Under the pieces are notes generated by a model. It saw nothing but the letters and a program-made list of their open reading frames with translations. It was not told the origin of the DNA and did not search any database. A stretch of 64,000 nucleotides of DNA from Chloroflexales bacterium ZM16-3 (GTDB lineage: Bacteria > Chloroflexota > Chloroflexia > Chloroflexales > Chloroflexaceae), in assembly GCA_004138175.2 (NCBI GenBank), contig RYFE02000001.1, positions 124,001-188,000 on the forward strand, in the 5' to 3' direction. Positions 25,346 to 34,878 of the stretch are shown here, one piece after another. The translations under genes were made by a program, and so were the position numbers. The first letter of the stretch is position 1. Every line of letters begins with the position of its first letter.

Positions 25346-26395
25346 ATGCCTCTTGCGTTTGCGCCGGCCTGTCGGCCTGTGCTCCGGGGCGGCCTCCCCC
25401 ACGCCACCGCTCACGATGCGGTCGCCCTGGTGGCTACAGTCACGCCGGATATTCCGGCATGGCCGGCGGTGCCCGAGCGCAGCTTCCGCGAGACGCCAAT
25501 GGCGCAGGCGGCCGCCGGCTTCCCTGGCCTGACGATCGACCCGGCCTATGAGCGGATCAGCGTGAACCATGCGGCCGCTGAGATCGGTCTTGATCATCTG
25601 GGCCTGGCCTACCTGCGCAGCGAGCCGGGCGCAGGCGCGCTGCCCGCCGATCACGCCGCTGGCCTGGGCGAGCTGCTGCGCCTGGTGGGCCACGGACATC
25701 GCGCCCTCGCCCTCAAGGGTGAGGTGCGGGGCCCGGTGAGCCTGTCGCTTCAGCTGACCGATGAGGATGACCGGCCCCTGGCCTACGACCCGGCCCTGCG
25801 TGAGGCGCTGCTCCACCATCTCTCGCTGCGGGTTGCCTGGCACTACGAGCAGCTTAGCACCTACACCGACAGTGTGATCTTCTGTCTGGATGAGCCCTTC
25901 CTTGATGCGCTGAGCCTGCCGCTCTGCCCGATCGACCGTGACGAGGGCATTGATATGATCGACCGGCTGCTTGATACGATGTCGGGCTGCCGGGGGATCT
26001 GTGTCGGCCCCGGCGTAGACTGGGAGGCGTTGCTGATGACCTCGGTGGATCTGGTGATGTTCGACGCCTATGATCATATGGCTGAGCTTACCCAATCCGC
26101 AGGGCTGGTGTCGCAGTTTTTTGATCGGGGCGGCTTCCTTGGCTGGGGGGTCGTGCCTGTAGACCCAGGTGCGCTCGCGCTGGAGCGGGCCGATGCCCTG
26201 GTCCAGCGGATCGAGCGGGCCGCCGAGCAGATCGCCTCGGCGGGCGATGTGAGTCGGCAGAGCATTCTGGAGGCATCGCTGATCACCAGCAGCGGTGATC
26301 TGGCTTCCCTGCCGGTGGATGTTGCTGAAGGAACTCTCGGCATGTGCGCCGCCGTCTCGCAGCTGCTGCGTGAGGCTCACGGCCTTGGGGAATAG
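25346..26395 (+). CDS. MetE/UroD-superfamily protein (methionine-synthase-like)
   Basis: 349 residues resembling a single TIM-barrel of cobalamin-independent methionine synthase or uroporphyrinogen decarboxylase. EVRGPVSLSLQL, CLDEPFLDALSLPLC and GWGVVPVDPG match barrel landmarks of MetE (GPVT, DEPALREG, GVYDIHSP). The MetE zinc ligands are not all kept: by eye the HxC motif reads GIC, the Glu position reads Asp, and the NPDCG Cys reads Ser. Catalysis as a classical methionine synthase is therefore doubtful. It starts 5 nt after mtnA within the SAM-regulated operon, so a role in homocysteine or methylthio chemistry is likely but unproven. Confidence 0.65.
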   Translation: MPLAFAPACRPVLRGGLPHATAHDAVALVATVTPDIPAWPAVPERSFRETPMAQAAAGFPGLTIDPAYERISVNHAAAEIGLDHLGLAYLRSEPGAGALPADHAAGLGELLRLVGHGHRALALKGEVRGPVSLSLQLTDEDDRPLAYDPALREALLHHLSLRVAWHYEQLSTYTDSVIFCLDEPFLDALSLPLCPIDRDEGIDMIDRLLDTMSGCRGICVGPGVDWEALLMTSVDLVMFDAYDHMAELTQSAGLVSQFFDRGGFLGWGVVPVDPGALALERADALVQRIERAAEQIASAGDVSRQSILEASLITSSGDLASLPVDVAEGTLGMCAAVSQLLREAHGLGE

Positions 26396-26399
26396 CCGA

Positions 26400-26431
26400 T
26401 AGTACGATTAGCCGATAGTACGATCTACGAG
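26400..26431. repeat. Two tandem copies of a 16-bp unit
   Basis: TAGCCGATAGTACGAT occurs twice in tandem (approximately 26401-26432), just before the ribosome site of the PfkB gene. Confidence 0.6.
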
Positions 26432-26438
26432 GAAAAAT

Positions 26439-27422
26439 ATGCGGATTGTAGTGACTGGCTCGCTGGCGTTTGATTACATTATGGACTTCCCGGGGCACTT
26501 TAAAGACCACCTGCTGATGGAGAAGCAGCACATTCTCTCGGTCAGCTTCTTGGTCGACTCGATGAAGCGCCTGCGCGGCGGTGTGGCCGGGAACGTCGCC
26601 TACAACCTGGCGCTGCTGGGCGAGCGCCCGCTGATGGTGGGCACGGTCGGCCAGGATTTTGGTGAGTACCGGGCCTGGCTGGAGGGCCACGGCGTCGATA
26701 CCAGCGGGCTGGTGGAGATCGCCAATGAGTTTACGGCATCGTGCTTCATCAACACCGACCGGGCGAACAACCAGATTGTGGCCTTCTACCCCGGCGCGAT
26801 GAACCACGACCATAAGCTCTCGCTGGCCGACCTCGGCCTGACCGGCGAGGATCTGGTGCTGATCTCGCCGACCACGCCCGAGGCGATCCTGAGCTACGCC
26901 GTTGAGTGCCAGCGGCTTGGCATCCCCTACATTTTCGATCCGGGCAAGCAGTCGCCCCGTCTATCGGCGGATCATATTCGCACCGGCCTGTCGGGGGCGC
27001 GGGTGTTTGTGGGCAACGACTATGAGTTCGGCATGATGGCGAAGATGCTGGAGATCAGCGAGGTTGAACTGATCGCGAGCGTGCCGCTGACGGTGGTGAC
27101 GAGGGGCGAGGCCGGATCGCTGATCTATGTTGACGGGAATCTGGCGGCGACCATCCCCACTGCGCCGGTGAGCGATGTGGTGGACCCCACCGGCGCTGGC
27201 GATGCCTACCTGGCCGGCCTGGCCCTGGGCATCGCTCACGACCTGCCGATCGAGGTTACTGGGCGGGTGGCGGCGCTAGCGGCGGCCTTCGCGATTGAGG
27301 AGCGTGGCTGCCAGGAGCACGGCTATACCTTCGACGCCTTTGTCGAGCGCTACCGGGACGCCTTTGGCCAGGAGCTGTCAGTGGGAAGCTTTCGGGAAGC
27401 TGTGAGCGCCCCGGAGGCTTAA
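26439..27422 (+). CDS. PfkB-family carbohydrate kinase, probable adenosine kinase
   Basis: 327 residues. It starts MRIVVTGSLAFDYIMDFPG and has GGVAGNVAYNLALLG (about 47-61) and the PfkB signature 2 with catalytic Asp, DPTGAGDAYLAGL (about 249-261). Members with this start and genomic place next to ahcY and metK are usually adenosine kinases. Removing adenosine would pull the S-adenosylhomocysteine hydrolase reaction forward. Substrate specificity is inferred from context; ribokinase-like activity is the alternative. GAGGAAAAAT precedes the ATG. Confidence 0.82.
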   Translation: MRIVVTGSLAFDYIMDFPGHFKDHLLMEKQHILSVSFLVDSMKRLRGGVAGNVAYNLALLGERPLMVGTVGQDFGEYRAWLEGHGVDTSGLVEIANEFTASCFINTDRANNQIVAFYPGAMNHDHKLSLADLGLTGEDLVLISPTTPEAILSYAVECQRLGIPYIFDPGKQSPRLSADHIRTGLSGARVFVGNDYEFGMMAKMLEISEVELIASVPLTVVTRGEAGSLIYVDGNLAATIPTAPVSDVVDPTGAGDAYLAGLALGIAHDLPIEVTGRVAALAAAFAIEERGCQEHGYTFDAFVERYRDAFGQELSVGSFREAVSAPEA

Positions 27423-27528
27423 ACACACCGCCACCTCCTCACATGAAAGGGGCGGATGGATCGGGCGGATACTAGGGTTCGCCCATTTAAAGATGCCTTT
27501 GTGAGGCGTCTCAACCAGGAGATACTAA

Positions 27529-28794
<1,266 letters not shown>

Positions 28795-28799
28795 TTCCT

Positions 28800-28880
28800 A
28801 AGACAAAAGGTAAAAGGTAAAAGGCAAAAGCCGCACAGTTTTCACTTCTTTACCTTTTACCTTTTACCTTCTACCTTTAC
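28800..28880. repeat. Heptad-repeat hairpin (unit AAAAGGT)
   Basis: Four AAAAGGT-like units on the left face TTTACCT units on the right, a hairpin of about 30 bp per arm between ahcY and metK. The metK ribosome site GAGGAG lies just outside it. Confidence 0.8.
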
Positions 28881-28898
28881 CGATAGAGGAGCACAGGT

Positions 28899-30113
28899 AT
28901 GTCAACAACATTCACAACGTCGCCGAAGTTTGTCTTTACAAGCGAGTCGGTTAGCGCGGGGCACCCGGATAAGCTGTGCGACCAGGTGAGCGACGCGATC
29001 CTGGATGCATTTCTTGCGCACGACCCGCGTGCGCGCGTGGCGGTGGAGACGGCCACCACCACCGGCCTGATCGTGGTGCTTGGCGAGGTGACCTACGCTA
29101 AGGGCTATATCCCGATCGAGGAGATCGTCCGCACCACGGTGAAGGAGATCGGCTACACCGACGCGAGCTTCGGCTTCGACGCCGACACCTGCGGCGTAAT
29201 GGTTGCCATCCACGGCCAGTCGCCCGACATTGCCCAGGGCGTCGATAAGGCGCTTGAGGTCCGCACCGGCGAGATGAGCGACGCCGAGGTTGACTCGGTG
29301 GGCGCCGGCGACCAGGGCATGATGTTCGGCTTCGCCTGCAATGAGACGCCCGAGTTCATGCCGGCATCGAGCGCGCTGTCGCACCGGCTGATCCGCAAGA
29401 TCACCGAGCTGCGGAAGAACGGCACTCTGCCCTACCTGCGCCCCGACGCGAAGAGCCAGGTGACGGTGGAGTACGCTTACGGCAAGCCGGTGCGCGTGGA
29501 CACGGTGCTGATCAGCACCCAGCACGCCCCCGAGGTCAGCCAGGAGCAGATCAGCGCGGATGTGATCGCTCAGGTGATCAAGGCCGAGATCCCCGCCGAG
29601 TGGATCGATGAGAACACGAAGTACTTCGTGAACCCGACCGGTCGCTTTGTGGTGGGCGGCCCGATGGGCGACAGCGGCCTGACCGGGCGCAAGATCATTG
29701 TGGACACCTACGGCGGCGTGGCTCGCCACGGCGGCGGCGCCTTCTCGGGCAAGGACCCGAGCAAGGTGGACCGCTCGGCCGCCTACGCGGCGCGCTGGGT
29801 GGCCAAGAATGTGGTGGCCGCCGGTCTGGCCGAGCGCTTCGAGCTTCAGCTGAGCTACGCTATCGGCGTGTCCCGCCCGCTCTCGATCAGCGGCGAGACC
29901 TTCGGCACCGGCAAGGTTGCCGATGAGATGATCTTCAAGGCGATCAACGAGGTGTTTGACCTGCGCCCCGGCGCGATCATCCGCGACCTGGGTCTGCGTC
30001 GGCCGATCTACCGCCAGACGGCGGCCGGCGGCCACTTCGGCCGCACCGACATTAATCTGCCCTGGGAGCAGACGAATAAGGTTGAGGAGCTGCGCCGGGC
30101 GGCTGGCCTGTAG
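28899..30113 (+). CDS. metK: S-adenosylmethionine synthetase
   Basis: 404 residues. The ATP/methionine-binding [19 protein letters not shown] (about 21-39), [12 protein letters not shown] (about 136-147) and the P-loop-like [19 protein letters not shown] (about 285-303) are intact. It makes SAM from ATP and methionine. It is the last gene of the SAM/methionine operon and ends before a strong hairpin at 30149-30188. Regulation of the distal genes by the S-box depends on read-through from mtnA. Confidence 0.97.
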   Translation: MSTTFTTSPKFVFTSESVSAGHPDKLCDQVSDAILDAFLAHDPRARVAVETATTTGLIVVLGEVTYAKGYIPIEEIVRTTVKEIGYTDASFGFDADTCGVMVAIHGQSPDIAQGVDKALEVRTGEMSDAEVDSVGAGDQGMMFGFACNETPEFMPASSALSHRLIRKITELRKNGTLPYLRPDAKSQVTVEYAYGKPVRVDTVLISTQHAPEVSQEQISADVIAQVIKAEIPAEWIDENTKYFVNPTGRFVVGGPMGDSGLTGRKIIVDTYGGVARHGGGAFSGKDPSKVDRSAAYAARWVAKNVVAAGLAERFELQLSYAIGVSRPLSISGETFGTGKVADEMIFKAINEVFDLRPGAIIRDLGLRRPIYRQTAAGGHFGRTDINLPWEQTNKVEELRRAAGL

Positions 30114-30148
30114 GGGCTGTCTGGATCGCGAAGGATGTGAACTGGCGC

Positions 30149-30188
30149 GACGAGGCGGATGGGGCCGGAAGGCTCTATCCGCCTCGTC
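30149..30188 (+). terminator. Terminator after metK
   Basis: Perfect 12-bp arms (GACGAGGCGGAT and its complement), a 16-nt loop, then TTGTTGT. Confidence 0.75.
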
Positions 30189-30284
30189 TTGTTGTGCCCG
30201 ACAAGATCTTACGAATGTGTAACGGCGGGGTGTGGCGGCAGACTAAGAAGCGTGCCACGATTGGTGCAGGAGTGGGGGCGCGCG

Positions 30285-30554
30285 ATGGATGATTATACGG
30301 GTTTAGAGGATGAACTGCGCTGCCAGGAGCTTGTGGAGCTTGTCACCCTGTACCTTGAGCGCGAGCTGGGTGAGCGCGACCATATGCGGTTTGAGTCGCA
30401 TCTGGCCGAGTGCGAGCACTGCCGGATCTACCTTGACCAGATGCGGCGTACGATCTGGCTGACCGGCCAGATCAGGGCACCCCAGTTGTGCCTTGAGGAG
30501 CGAGCCCAGTTGCTGGCGCTGTTCGGCGGGCTGGCGGCCAGACCTGAGCGTTAG
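30285..30554 (+). CDS. Anti-sigma-factor-like zinc-finger (zf-HC2) protein
   Basis: 89 residues. The core ELVTLYLERELGERDHMRFESHLAECEHCRIYLDQMRRT carries the HxxxCxxC zinc signature of ZAS-type anti-sigma factors. There is no membrane helix, so it would act as a soluble sensor. Such genes normally follow an ECF sigma factor, but none is present here: metK is upstream and a membrane protein downstream. Start ATG 30285 follows CAGGAGTGGGGG; a longer frame from 30159 overlaps the terminator. Confidence 0.75.
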   Translation: MDDYTGLEDELRCQELVELVTLYLERELGERDHMRFESHLAECEHCRIYLDQMRRTIWLTGQIRAPQLCLEERAQLLALFGGLAARPER

Positions 30555-30575
30555 GTGAGAGCCTCCGCCTTGCCG

Positions 30576-30605
30576 TTGACGCTGCATCATCGGGCCGGGT
30601 ACAAT
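30576..30605 (+). promoter_or_regulatory. Promoter directly abutting the membrane-protein gene
   Basis: TTGACG (30576-30581) and TACAAT (30600-30605) are 18 nt apart. The start codon at 30614 is at the expected transcription start, so translation may be leaderless. Confidence 0.65.
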
Positions 30606-30613
30606 ACCAGAGC

Positions 30614-31927
30614 ATGCGGAACTCCCTACACATTCAGCTCGATCAGTTAGCCAGCGACCGCTGGGCTCGACGCGGTGTGCGTATCCTGGTGCGCTCGGTC
30701 TGGCTCGGACTCTCGCTTTGCTGCGTTGGCATGGGCGTCAGCCTGTTCTTTGGCGTGCCGCTACGCTGGCAGTGGCTGGCAGCTGTTGGCCTTGCCTGTG
30801 TGGCCGGTGGCGCCCTGATCGTCCTGCGCCCGCGCATGTCTGCCGGCGAGGTGGCCCGGCGGCTCGACCGGCGCTTCCAGCTGAATGAGCAGATTGCTAC
30901 CGCGCTGGAGCTCGGCGCGGCCCCGGCTGGGGTGGAAGTATATCTGCTGGACGAGTCGCGCCGGGCGCTCGGCCAGATCCGTCGCTACACTGGCAGGCGC
31001 CAGGGCTTCCCCTGGTCAGAGGTTGCCCTGATCATGGCCCTGCTGATCATCCTTGGCGGCATGGCCGCCCTGCTTGGTATTGGCGCGCAGGGGCCGCTTG
31101 CCGCGACTGAGCCGCTGCCGCCTCTGGCTCAGCCCCAGGACCCGGCCGCCCAGTTCCCCGACGAGCCATTCAGCGCGCCCGGCACCCAGCAGACTGGCCC
31201 CGGTACTGGCCAGGCCCCAGGGGTCGGCGACCCGGCCGCCCTCCAGGCGCTCGCCGACGCTCTGCGCGACCAGAGCGTCACTCGGCAGGCCGCCGAGTCG
31301 CTTGACCAGGGCGACCTGGCGGGCGCGGCGCAGAGCCTGCGGGCGCTGGCTGATCAGGCCGGGCAGATCTCGCAGCAGGCCCGCAATGATCTTGGCAGCG
31401 CCCTGCGCCAGGCGGCTAGTCAGGTCGAGGGCAGCAGCCCCGGCCTTGCCGAGCAGCTTCGCAGCAGCGCCGATGGCCTTCAGTCGGGCAGTGACACGCA
31501 GGCGGCCCAGGCGCTTGAGGATCTGGCCGGTGCGGTTGAGCAGATGGGCACGGGTCAGGCGGCGCAGCCGGGGGCGGGCCAGCAGCCCGGTACGGCCCAG
31601 AGCCCTGGCCAGGGCGAAGGCCAGCAGGGCGAAGGCCAGCAGGGCGCGGGCGGCGGGGCCGGTGACGCAAGCCTTCCCGGCGAGCAGCGCGCCCAGCCCT
31701 CACCGCGCCTCGGCGTCGATGGCGTGCCGCTTGAACTCGACGCCCAGGGCGATGGCACAACTCCAACTCAGGGTCAGGCCAATGGCAGCGCCGGTGGCAC
31801 CGGCGATAGCGGCAACTTCTCGCAGGGCGGCGCGAGCCCCGGCACCGACCCGGTGCAGGCCGCAGACGACCCCCTGCGCATTCCGGCGGATCTGCGCGAT
31901 GTGGTTCAAGACTATTTTTCGCCCTAA
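30614..31927 (+). CDS. Membrane protein with Gln/Gly-rich tail (DUF4175-like)
   Basis: 437 residues. Three predicted membrane spans lie at about 24-48, 53-72 and 137-157, with MSAGEVARRLDRRFQLNEQIATALEL between the second and third. The remaining 270 residues are Ala/Gln/Gly-rich with helical stretches (AAQSLRALADQAGQISQQARN). The layout recalls DUF4175 proteins found next to DUF58 and Bat genes. Start ATG 30614 lacks a ribosome-binding site and lies 8 nt after a -10 box. It leads a four-gene operon that ends with two large VWA proteins. Confidence 0.65.
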   Translation: MRNSLHIQLDQLASDRWARRGVRILVRSVWLGLSLCCVGMGVSLFFGVPLRWQWLAAVGLACVAGGALIVLRPRMSAGEVARRLDRRFQLNEQIATALELGAAPAGVEVYLLDESRRALGQIRRYTGRRQGFPWSEVALIMALLIILGGMAALLGIGAQGPLAATEPLPPLAQPQDPAAQFPDEPFSAPGTQQTGPGTGQAPGVGDPAALQALADALRDQSVTRQAAESLDQGDLAGAAQSLRALADQAGQISQQARNDLGSALRQAASQVEGSSPGLAEQLRSSADGLQSGSDTQAAQALEDLAGAVEQMGTGQAAQPGAGQQPGTAQSPGQGEGQQGEGQQGAGGGAGDASLPGEQRAQPSPRLGVDGVPLELDAQGDGTTPTQGQANGSAGGTGDSGNFSQGGASPGTDPVQAADDPLRIPADLRDVVQDYFSP

Positions 31928-32867
31928 CCGGAGTGGAGGGTCTCAGGGAGGGCAAGCCCTCTCTGAAAAGCCCTCCTCGCGCGGCGAGGCCCCGCTTTTC
32001 GACGAGGCATTTCTGCGCCGCATGGAGCGCATGAGTCTGCAGGCCCAGCGCACACTGCGCGGCAACCCCTCTAGCGGCGAGCACCCCAGCCGCCACCAGA
32101 TCCCCACCAGCATTTTTAGCGACCATCGGCCGTACAGTAGCGGCGATGACTTGCGCTATGTGGACTGGAACGCCTACGCCCGCCATGATCATGTGCTGCT
32201 GCGTCTGGGCGAGGCCGAGCAGGATGTGAATGTCCACCTGCTGATCGATGCCTCGCGCAGCATGATGATCGGGCGACCGCCGCGCATGCGGCTGGCCCAG
32301 CAGCTGGTGGGCGCGCTCGGCTATCTGGCGCTGGCCCATAGCGACCGCCTACAGGTTGTGCCCTTCGGTCCATCCGCTATGCCCGTCTTCGGGCCGACCC
32401 AGGGCAAGGCGCGTATGATCGAGATGCTGCGCTTTATCGAGGGGCTCACGCCTCAGCCCGCTACTGGGCTGGCCTCGGTGATCCGCCAGCACGCCCGGCG
32501 CTTCCCACAGGGTGGGCTGATCGTGATCTGCTCTGACCTGCTCTCGCCCGAGGGGCTGGCCGAGGCGCTGCGCTCGCTGGCCCCGCCGCGCTGGCAGACG
32601 CTTGTGCTGCATCTGATCGACCAGCGCGACCTTCAGCCTGGCCTGCAGGGGCCGCTTGAGCTGGAGGATAGCGAGACTGGCCAGCGCCTGGAGCTGACGT
32701 TGGATGATGAGACTCTGGCGGCGTACCGGCGGAGCGTGGCGGAATGGCGCGAGGGTCTGGCCCGCGCGTGTGCTGGCCGGGGCGCTACCTATGCGCCGAT
32801 CATGAGCCACTGGCCCCTGGAGCAGCAGGTGGTGCCCTATCTACGCGCGCGGCGGCTGCTGCGCTAG
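31899..32867 (+). CDS. DUF58 domain protein (degenerate VWA)
   Basis: About 322 residues. The signature HRPYSSGDDLRYVDWNAYARHDHVLL and the following VHLLIDASRSMMIG are typical of DUF58 proteins, which usually work with MoxR ATPases. The conserved N-terminus LFDEAFLRRMERM lies upstream of ATG 32022, so that ATG looks too late. The only upstream start in this frame is ATG 31899, overlapping the previous gene by 29 nt; the stretch between includes the palindrome 31943-31966. The start is therefore uncertain, and the repeat may have displaced the original one. Confidence 0.8.
   Translation: MWFKTIFRPNRSGGSQGGQALSEKPSSRGEAPLFDEAFLRRMERMSLQAQRTLRGNPSSGEHPSRHQIPTSIFSDHRPYSSGDDLRYVDWNAYARHDHVLLRLGEAEQDVNVHLLIDASRSMMIGRPPRMRLAQQLVGALGYLALAHSDRLQVVPFGPSAMPVFGPTQGKARMIEMLRFIEGLTPQPATGLASVIRQHARRFPQGGLIVICSDLLSPEGLAEALRSLAPPRWQTLVLHLIDQRDLQPGLQGPLELEDSETGQRLELTLDDETLAAYRRSVAEWREGLARACAGRGATYAPIMSHWPLEQQVVPYLRARRLLR
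31943..31966. repeat. GGGAGGGC palindrome at the DUF58 gene start
   Basis: TCAGGGAGGGC faces GCCCTCTCTGA with a 2-nt loop and one mismatch. It is the same family as 3014 and 19649. Confidence 0.65.
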
Positions 32868-32869
32868 CC

Positions 32870-32969
32870 GCGGGGCGCAGCCCCGCACCCGTCTTTTGTT
32901 GTATATGGGCGGCAAAGCCGCCCATATACAACAAAAAATAGTGTGGGGGCGACGAAGTCGCCCCCACAC
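32870..32969. repeat. Three-hairpin element, copy 1
   Basis: There are three consecutive perfect hairpins. The first is GCGGGGC-gca-GCCCCGC (32870-32886). The second is a 43-bp hairpin with 20-bp arms running from TTTTGTTG to CAACAAAA (32894-32936). The third has 13-bp arms GTGTGGGGGCGAC (32941-32969). A related set is at 63683-63787 and a two-hairpin version at 54193-54271. Confidence 0.85.
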
Positions 32970-32988
32970 CCCCACTGGGGAGTGAAGG

Positions 32989-34875
32989 ATGACCTTTCTG
33001 GTGCCCCTGGGCCTGCTGGCCCTGCTCACGCTCCCGCTGATCCTTCTGCTCCACCTGATGCGTGAGCGGCGGCGGCGTGTGGTGGTGCCCTCGCTGCTGC
33101 TCTGGCAGCTGGTGCCGCGTCGCCAGGAGGCTCAGCGCCGTCGCCGCCTTCCCCTGACTCTGCTGCTGCTGCTGCATCTGCTGGCCGCAGCCCTGTTGGC
33201 CCTGGCCTTGGCTCACCCCCAGTGGCTCACCGACCTGCTTGGTCGCGAGCGGCATCTGGTTGTGGTGATTGACACCTCGGCCAGCATGGCCGCGCCGATC
33301 GGCGGGGTCAGTGTGGGCAGCCGGCTTGATGCCGCCCGCGCTCGCGCCCGCGCCCTGGTTGGCGGCCTCGGCGGGCGCGATACGCTGACCCTGATCGCCG
33401 CTGGGCCAGAGGCCCGCCTGCTCGATAGCGCTGGCCCAGCTGGGGCTGCCCGCCTGCTGGCCGCGCTCGATGGCCTGGAGGCGGGCGGGGTCGGCAGCGA
33501 TATGGCCAGCGCGCTGACTCTGTCCGCCGCCGATATGCAGGGACAGCCCGCCGGACAGGTGATCGTGATCACGGATGCAGCCCTTCCCACCCTCGATGCT
33601 GACCTGCGCCGTGCCCCCGAGCGCCTCGCGCTGAGCTGGGAGCAGGTTGGCTCGGCGCTGCCGAACCGCGCTCTGATCACGCTCTCCGCCCGCCCGAACA
33701 GCGGCGGGCCGACCGATGTCTACGCTAGGGCCACAAACTACAGCGGTGCCCCCGTCCGCAGCGTTGTCAGGCTCTATGGCGATGGTCGGCTTCTCGACAC
33801 GCGCCAGGTGAGCTTCCCGGCCCAGGGCGATGTCGAGCTGACCTGGACGGTTCCGGCTGGCGTGGGCATGCTGCGCGCCGAGGTTGATGGCAACGATAGC
33901 CTGCCCGCCGATGACACGGCCTGGCTTAGCCTCGTCTCCGCCCGCCCCCTGCGCGCCCTTCTGGTGAGTGCAAGCCCTGCGTCCATCGAGCGCGCCCTGC
34001 GGGCCGTCCCAGGCATGAGCCTCCAGGTGATCGACCCGGCCGACTATGTGGGCCAGGAGTCGCCCAACATAGACCTAACTGTCCTCGACGGCGTCCTGCC
34101 AGAGCGCTGGCCCCCCGGCGCGGTGCTGGCGATCAACCCGCCTGGAAAAAATAACCTGCTGGATGTTGGCGGGCTCTCTGGTAGCCTTGCGTCAGAGGCG
34201 GATCAGCTGCGCTCTAGCTCCGATACGACGATCTTCGATGGCGTGAGCCTGGGCAGCGTGGACTTCGGCCCGATCCACGCGATCACTCCGCCCGACTGGG
34301 CGCAGACCCTGCTCTCGCGTGGCGGGCGACCGCTCATCCTGCGCGGCAGCGTGGATCGCAGCGAGGTGGCGGTCTGGGCCTTCGACCTGGGCCAGGGCAA
34401 CCTGACCACGCGCCTGGCCTTCCCGCTGATGCTTGTCCGCACTGTGCGCGATCTGACCCCGGCGGCGCTGCCGGCCTCGGCGCTCGCTGGCCAGCCTGTG
34501 GGGCTGCGGCTGGACCCGCGCACCGATGTGGTTGAGATCACTGCGCCCGATGGCTCTGTTCGCAGGCTGGCGGCGCCCGAGGGCGAGGCTTTGCCGATCT
34601 CCCTGGATGCGCCGGGTGTCTACGCCCTGCGCGAGCTCGCTGGCGCGGACGAGGTCTTCGCCGGGCAGCTGCCGGTGAACGCGGGGGCCGCCCGCGAGTC
34701 TGACCTGACGCCGCGACGGCTGCCCGCCGCCACAGCGGCCCCGCCCTCGGCTTCCAGCGACTCCGAGCGCGATAGCCGACCGCTCTGGCCGGGGCTGGCC
34801 GCCGCCGCCCTTATCGTGATGCTTGGCGAGTGGGTGTATGTCCACGCCCGCCGTACTGCTGTGAGGAGCGCGTAG
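32989..34875 (+). CDS. BatA-like VWA membrane protein
   Basis: 628 residues. The N-terminal BatA module (two membrane spans, about 1-24 and 54-77, with a basic MRERRRR loop) precedes a VWA domain (about 90-230) with MIDAS DTSAS. A C-terminal Ig-like/aggregation-type region and a last membrane span (about 597-620) follow. Such proteins are found with MoxR ATPases and DUF58 proteins and are thought to help assemble or quality-control envelope complexes. The MoxR gene is not in this operon. ATG 32989 has GTGAAGG right upstream; the preceding gap is filled by hairpins. Confidence 0.8.
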   Translation: MTFLVPLGLLALLTLPLILLLHLMRERRRRVVVPSLLLWQLVPRRQEAQRRRRLPLTLLLLLHLLAAALLALALAHPQWLTDLLGRERHLVVVIDTSASMAAPIGGVSVGSRLDAARARARALVGGLGGRDTLTLIAAGPEARLLDSAGPAGAARLLAALDGLEAGGVGSDMASALTLSAADMQGQPAGQVIVITDAALPTLDADLRRAPERLALSWEQVGSALPNRALITLSARPNSGGPTDVYARATNYSGAPVRSVVRLYGDGRLLDTRQVSFPAQGDVELTWTVPAGVGMLRAEVDGNDSLPADDTAWLSLVSARPLRALLVSASPASIERALRAVPGMSLQVIDPADYVGQESPNIDLTVLDGVLPERWPPGAVLAINPPGKNNLLDVGGLSGSLASEADQLRSSSDTTIFDGVSLGSVDFGPIHAITPPDWAQTLLSRGGRPLILRGSVDRSEVAVWAFDLGQGNLTTRLAFPLMLVRTVRDLTPAALPASALAGQPVGLRLDPRTDVVEITAPDGSVRRLAAPEGEALPISLDAPGVYALRELAGADEVFAGQLPVNAGAARESDLTPRRLPAATAAPPSASSDSERDSRPLWPGLAAAALIVMLGEWVYVHARRTAVRSA

Positions 34876-34878
34876 CCA

